Assembly: GCA_900543755.1 (NCBI GenBank)
Contig: UQSP01000035.1
Coordinates: 1-22,653 of the forward strand
Direction of reading: 5' to 3'
DNA from: an uncultured Eubacteriales bacterium
Lineage (GTDB): Bacteria > Bacillota > Clostridia > Christensenellales > Pumilibacteraceae
Length of the DNA: 22,653 nt
A model generated the notes under the pieces. The model saw nothing but the letters and a program-made list of their open reading frames with translations. It was not told where the DNA came from and did no database searches. The translations under genes and the position numbers were made by a program. How positions within the stretch are numbered: the stretch's first letter is position 1; each line of letters opens with the position of its first letter. Of this stretch, positions 21,858 to 22,653 are shown piece by piece.

Positions 21858-22653
21858 ATGATAAAAAAGATTTCGGCAATAGTTGCGGTTTGCGTGCTGG
21901 GGCTGGCTACGGCGGTGCTGAGCGTGCTGCTTATAGTAAACGCGGGCATGAACGGCTATTCGCCGTATGAAAAAGGCGTCAACAAGGTGGACGCAAAGGC
22001 TGAAATTATTGCAGCTTACGCCATGCCCAAAGTTAAAAAGCTTAACGTAGACGTCTGGCGTGATACGACATTGAATTTCGGCGAGTACGGCGCAAGGATA
22101 AGTTATCTGACAAGCACCATATGGCCGCAAAGCGTTATCACGGGCGATACTCCGTCTTACACTAATACCTTTGTTTTCCGCGGCGACAAATACCTTGAAA
22201 AGAACACCAAGGGCGGCGCGCCCGACCAAACGGGCAGTCTTGCCGACGGCAGTATTTACCGCATAAGCAAGCTTACCGAGCCTGCGATTTCCCAGAACTA
22301 CGGCGACAACGATACCGTGTTTTACGCGTCTTTCCGCTTTAGCGATCCTGCCGCAAATACTGTCCGCACGGTTTCGGAGATAAAAGACAAGTACGTAGAC
22401 GAGGACGGCAACAAGGTAGTGTCGTTCGTGGGGTACAGAACGACGGACAAAGAGGACGATATCATTCTCGGAATAAGGACCGTTCTTGGCGGTTATGAGT
22501 TTGAAAACCCGTTTAACATAATTTTTATCGGCGAGGAAACGTATGATATTTCCACCGCGCTGATGATGATGGGCGAAGGCGACCAAACCGAACTCCGCCT
22601 TCTGGAAAATCTCAACTTTTTCGGGAAAAACGTAAAGCTTGATTTGGCGGCGC
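21858..22653 (+). CDS. membrane-anchored or secreted protein of unknown function (partial, C-terminus beyond the window)
   Basis: The frame is open from the ATG at 21858 to the window edge (265 residues) and has no stop. It begins MIKKISAIVAVCVLGL, with a hydrophobic segment up to about residue 27 (signal peptide or anchor), then a polar, Asp/Asn/Thr-rich region that should lie outside the membrane. No family signature is recognisable. The motif LLIVNAGMNGY after the helix, the acidic, glycine-rich body and the phrase TALMMMGEGDQTE do not match a protein I know. The start is supported by AAGGAGGA (21843-21850). It has a long leader and its own promoter. Confidence 0.75.
   Translation, partial: MIKKISAIVAVCVLGLATAVLSVLLIVNAGMNGYSPYEKGVNKVDAKAEIIAAYAMPKVKKLNVDVWRDTTLNFGEYGARISYLTSTIWPQSVITGDTPSYTNTFVFRGDKYLEKNTKGGAPDQTGSLADGSIYRISKLTEPAISQNYGDNDTVFYASFRFSDPAANTVRTVSEIKDKYVDEDGNKVVSFVGYRTTDKEDDIILGIRTVLGGYEFENPFNIIFIGEETYDISTALMMMGEGDQTELRLLENLNFFGKNVKLDLAA

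Noticed and set aside
21696..22586. Minus-strand open frame of 296 codons
   Set aside because: It is antisense to the gene at 21858, which has a promoter, a strong ribosome binding site and a hydrophobic N-terminus. The minus frame has no family signature.

Overview
The window looks like a chromosomal segment of a Gram-positive, Clostridia-like bacterium (Bacillota), probably an uncultured anaerobic lineage. This rests on AGGAGG-type ribosome binding sites, sigma-A type promoters, a DUF951 gene, a DegV protein, an SdpI-family membrane protein, an NSS transporter and a QueG-like Fe-S protein. Species cannot be read from the sequence. There are no rRNA or tRNA genes, transposons or prophage genes.

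Layout. At the left edge, an ABC transporter with ATPase and permease fused in one chain runs on the minus strand and is cut by the window end. A divergent histidine phosphatase gene follows. Next comes a tightly packed plus-strand cluster (2804-6200): an alpha/beta-hydrolase-fold protein that has lost its catalytic serine, a DUF951 protein, signal peptidase I and a DegV lipid-binding protein. An aldo/keto reductase gene then meets rsmG head-on across a shared terminator.

The most notable region is the 477-base divergent spacer between rsmG (minus) and mnmE (plus). It holds two perfect DnaA boxes, five one-mismatch boxes and several weaker ones within about 300 bases, beside AT-rich stretches. 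Strand composition also flips there: plus-strand intergenic DNA is T/C-rich to the left and A/G-rich to the right. Every gene to the right is on the plus strand. I read this as a candidate chromosomal replication origin (oriC). rsmG and mnmE are classic origin-linked genes but are normally co-oriented with mnmG between them; here they face away from each other and mnmG is absent from the window.

The right half is a run of plus-strand, mostly separately promoted genes: mnmE, smpB, a small membrane protein, an ArsP_2/DUF2899-type metal exporter candidate with a Cys/His-rich loop, a DUF815 AAA+ ATPase, an NSS Na+-dependent transporter, a 935-base gene-free region with a nested minisatellite (about 91-bp units built from about 23-bp monomers), tcdA-like, a short QueG-like Fe-S protein, a triple zinc-ribbon membrane protein, an SdpI-family protein, and a secreted or membrane-anchored protein of unknown function behind a long structured leader and cut by the right edge.

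rsmG, mnmE and tcdA have consensus -10 boxes only 6-9 bases before the start codon and no ribosome binding site, so they are probably translated from leaderless or nearly leaderless mRNAs, while their neighbours use strong Shine-Dalgarno sites.
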